Positions 6,990-7,827 of a DNA stretch of 7,827 bases are shown piece after piece (within the stretch, counting starts at the first letter, position 1; each line of letters opens with the position of its first letter). Both the position numbers and the translations under genes were made by a program. Location: NCBI GenBank assembly GCA_964536375.1, contig CAZHXF010000069.1, positions 1 through 7,827 of the forward strand, given 5' to 3'. The notes under the pieces were generated by a model. The model worked only from the letters and a program-made list of their open reading frames with translations, had not been told where the DNA came from and did no database searches. This DNA comes from Desulfuromonas sp964536375 (lineage in GTDB: Bacteria; Desulfobacterota; Desulfuromonadia; Desulfuromonadales; Desulfuromonadaceae).

Positions 6990-7023
6990 CCACCATTTAC
7001 CCTTCCGCCAGTGCGGAAAAATT

Positions 7024-7125
7024 GTAACTATTCAGCACGATAGGTACGCAATCCCCACAACAAGGGACACATAAACCCTTGCTATGGGGAATGCGTACCA
7101 ACCTGAATGGGTGCTGAATAATTAC
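7024..7125. mobile_element. 102-bp MITE with 8-bp target duplication, IS66-like ends
   Basis: A near-perfect palindrome. The terminal repeats are GTAACTATTCAGCAC (7024-7038) and GTGCTGAATAATTAC (7111-7125), matching at 14 of 15 positions. An inner pair GGTACGCAATCCCCA (7043-7057) and TGGGGAATGCGTACC (7085-7099) also matches at 14 of 15. Then CAAGGG (7061-7066) pairs with CCCTTG (7076-7081) around a 9-nt loop. The element is flanked by identical octamers GAAAAATT at 7016-7023 and 7126-7133. GTAA ends together with an 8-bp duplication are hallmarks of the IS66 family, so a member of that group may mobilise it; this is inference, and no transposase is in the window. It sits between the Nudix and CDGSH genes, abutting a small hairpin. 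Its transcript would fold into a long hairpin. Confidence 0.85.
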
Positions 7126-7193
7126 GAAAAATTTAGTATAGTGGCACTGGCTTTTCATACCGCCTATGCCTAATTTTAAGGAGAGAGTGCATC

Positions 7194-7436
7194 ATGGACA
7201 AGATGAACAACGACGCTGCAATGCCTATCGCCATCACCCTGGATGCTGGCACTTACTACCGCTGCACCTGCGGCAAGTCACAAAATCTACCTTTTTGTGA
7301 TGGTGGGCATCCAGCTGGCGAGAGCCTACCCATACAATTTGAGTTAACTGAGCGCAAAAAAGTTTATATCTGCAGTTGTGGCAATAGTAGCAACCAGCCT
7401 TTTTGCGACAGCAGTTGCGGCACAAAAACACCCTAA
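7194..7436 (+). CDS. CDGSH iron-sulfur domain protein, two motifs, second one altered
   Basis: An 80-residue soluble protein with two zf-CDGSH-type motifs, like bacterial relatives of CISD3/MiNT, which bind redox-active [2Fe-2S] clusters. Motif 1 is CTCGKSQNLPFCDGGH with ligands C24, C26, C35 and H39, the usual 3Cys-1His set. Motif 2 is CSCGNSSNQPFCDSSC with C60, C62, C71 and C75: the Gly after CD is Ser, and the ligand His is replaced by Cys, followed by a short tail GTKTP. Motif 2 may therefore bind a four-Cys cluster or have lost normal function. The start ATG has AAGGAG (7178-7183) ten bases upstream; an internal ATG at 7203 is an alternative. The gene lies 60 bp downstream of the MITE target copy. 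Glycerol kinase follows after 50 bp with no terminator, so co-transcription is possible. Confidence 0.9.
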   Translation: MDKMNNDAAMPIAITLDAGTYYRCTCGKSQNLPFCDGGHPAGESLPIQFELTERKKVYICSCGNSSNQPFCDSSCGTKTP

Positions 7437-7486
7437 AAAGTTTAGCTGAATTGCTACCACATTGCTAACATAGCAGGGAGACCACG

Positions 7487-7827
7487 ATGGAAGGTTACGT
7501 ACTAGCGATTGATCAAGGTACTACGGGCACTACGGTGTTGGTGTTTAACCATGACGGAGCAGTATGTGGTCGCGGCTATAGTGAGTTTACCCAGTATTAT
7601 CCCCAGCCCGGGTGGGTAGAACACGATGCCGCAGAGCTGTGGCAGGTAACTCTTCAGGTAATAACGCAGGCGTTAGCTGACGCTGACATTGAAACAGCGC
7701 AACTACGCTGTATCGGCATCACCAACCAACGCGAGACCTCACTGCTGTGGCAGCGCAGCACCGGCAAACCGCTGGGACGCGCTATTGTCTGGCAGGATCG
7801 CCGCACTGCCGATCTGTGTCAGCAACT
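7487..7827 (+). CDS. glpK: Glycerol kinase, N-terminal part (runs off the window)
   Basis: The first 113 codons of an FGGY-family kinase that phosphorylates glycerol to sn-glycerol 3-phosphate with ATP in the cytoplasm. Visible hallmarks are the phosphate-binding loop AIDQGTTGTT (7-16), YPQPGWVEHD (38-47), and GITNQRETSLLW (77-88), in which R82 and E83 match the glycerol-contacting Arg and Glu of E. coli GlpK. GKPLGRAIVWQDRRTADLC (93-111) follows. In the nucleotide loop, GTTGTT replaces the GTTSSR or GTTSTR seen in E. coli-type enzymes, so the Arg there is absent. The start ATG has GGGAG (7476-7480) six bases upstream. It is truncated by the window edge at the third base of no complete codon, and shows no internal break. 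No glpF, glpR or glpD is visible nearby. Confidence 0.93.
   Translation, partial: MEGYVLAIDQGTTGTTVLVFNHDGAVCGRGYSEFTQYYPQPGWVEHDAAELWQVTLQVITQALADADIETAQLRCIGITNQRETSLLWQRSTGKPLGRAIVWQDRRTADLCQQ

Noticed and set aside
7003..7018. Terminator after the Nudix gene
   Set aside because: The TTCCGC-cagt-GCGGAA hairpin is only 6 bp and is followed by AAAAATT, not a T run, on the plus strand; no T run follows on the minus strand either.
7142..7157. Possible sigma-54 promoter before the CDGSH gene
   Set aside because: The -24 box TGGCAC is perfect, but the -12 box reads TTTCA instead of TTGCA, losing the near-invariant GC, so it is probably chance.
7463..7475. Small inverted repeat TGCTA-aca-TAGCA before glpK
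   Set aside because: Five base pairs around three bases is easily chance, and no regulator operator of that form is known to me.
1..7827. tRNA, rRNA, CRISPR array, riboswitch, toxin-antitoxin or defence genes
   Set aside because: I looked for these on both strands and saw no supporting sequence. The repeats present are inverted and single-copy in the window rather than regularly spaced direct repeats.

Overview
The window looks like chromosomal sequence from a free-living, probably marine or environmental gammaproteobacterium with moderate GC. This rests on the style of the genes (glycerol kinase, DUF1499 lipoprotein, SDR-DUF2867 protein, hybrid sensor kinase), the strong Shine-Dalgarno sites and the short dispersed palindromic elements. 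I cannot name a genus from sequence alone. TAG, TGA and TAA all end intact genes here, so the code appears standard.

Layout, left to right. (1) 44-73: a Rho-independent terminator closing a plus-strand gene that lies left of the window. (2) 102-2045, minus: a soluble hybrid histidine kinase (PAS-PAS-HisKA-HATPase-receiver). (3) 2239-2616, plus: a small orphan lipoprotein, divergent from the kinase, with an extended -10 promoter candidate. (4) 2915-3400 and 3474-4277, plus: a DUF1499 lipoprotein followed by an alpha/beta hydrolase, probably co-transcribed. (5) 4287-4328: a strong hairpin where the hydrolase converges with the next gene. (6) 4319-5761, minus: an SDR/NAD(P)-binding protein with a C-terminal DUF2867 domain. 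(7) 5899-6053: a 155-bp palindromic MITE-like element with a perfect 8-bp target duplication. (8) 6094-6495, plus: an unrecognised small gene interrupted by an in-frame amber codon. (9) 6516-6989, plus: a Nudix hydrolase. (10) 7024-7125: a second, unrelated MITE of 102 bp, again with a perfect 8-bp target duplication and GTAA...TTAC ends like those of IS66-family elements. (11) 7194-7436, plus: a double CDGSH iron-sulfur protein whose second motif has Cys in place of the ligand His. (12) 7487 to the window end, plus: the first 113 codons of glycerol kinase.

The genes do not form one pathway. The left part is housekeeping and signalling material. The 5.9-7.1 kb part is more plastic: two non-autonomous elements bracket the amber-interrupted gene and the Nudix gene. 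I see no defence, CRISPR, phage or biosynthetic system. The most interesting observations are the two MITEs with exact target duplications, the amber-interrupted reading frame, and the four-cysteine CDGSH-like motif.
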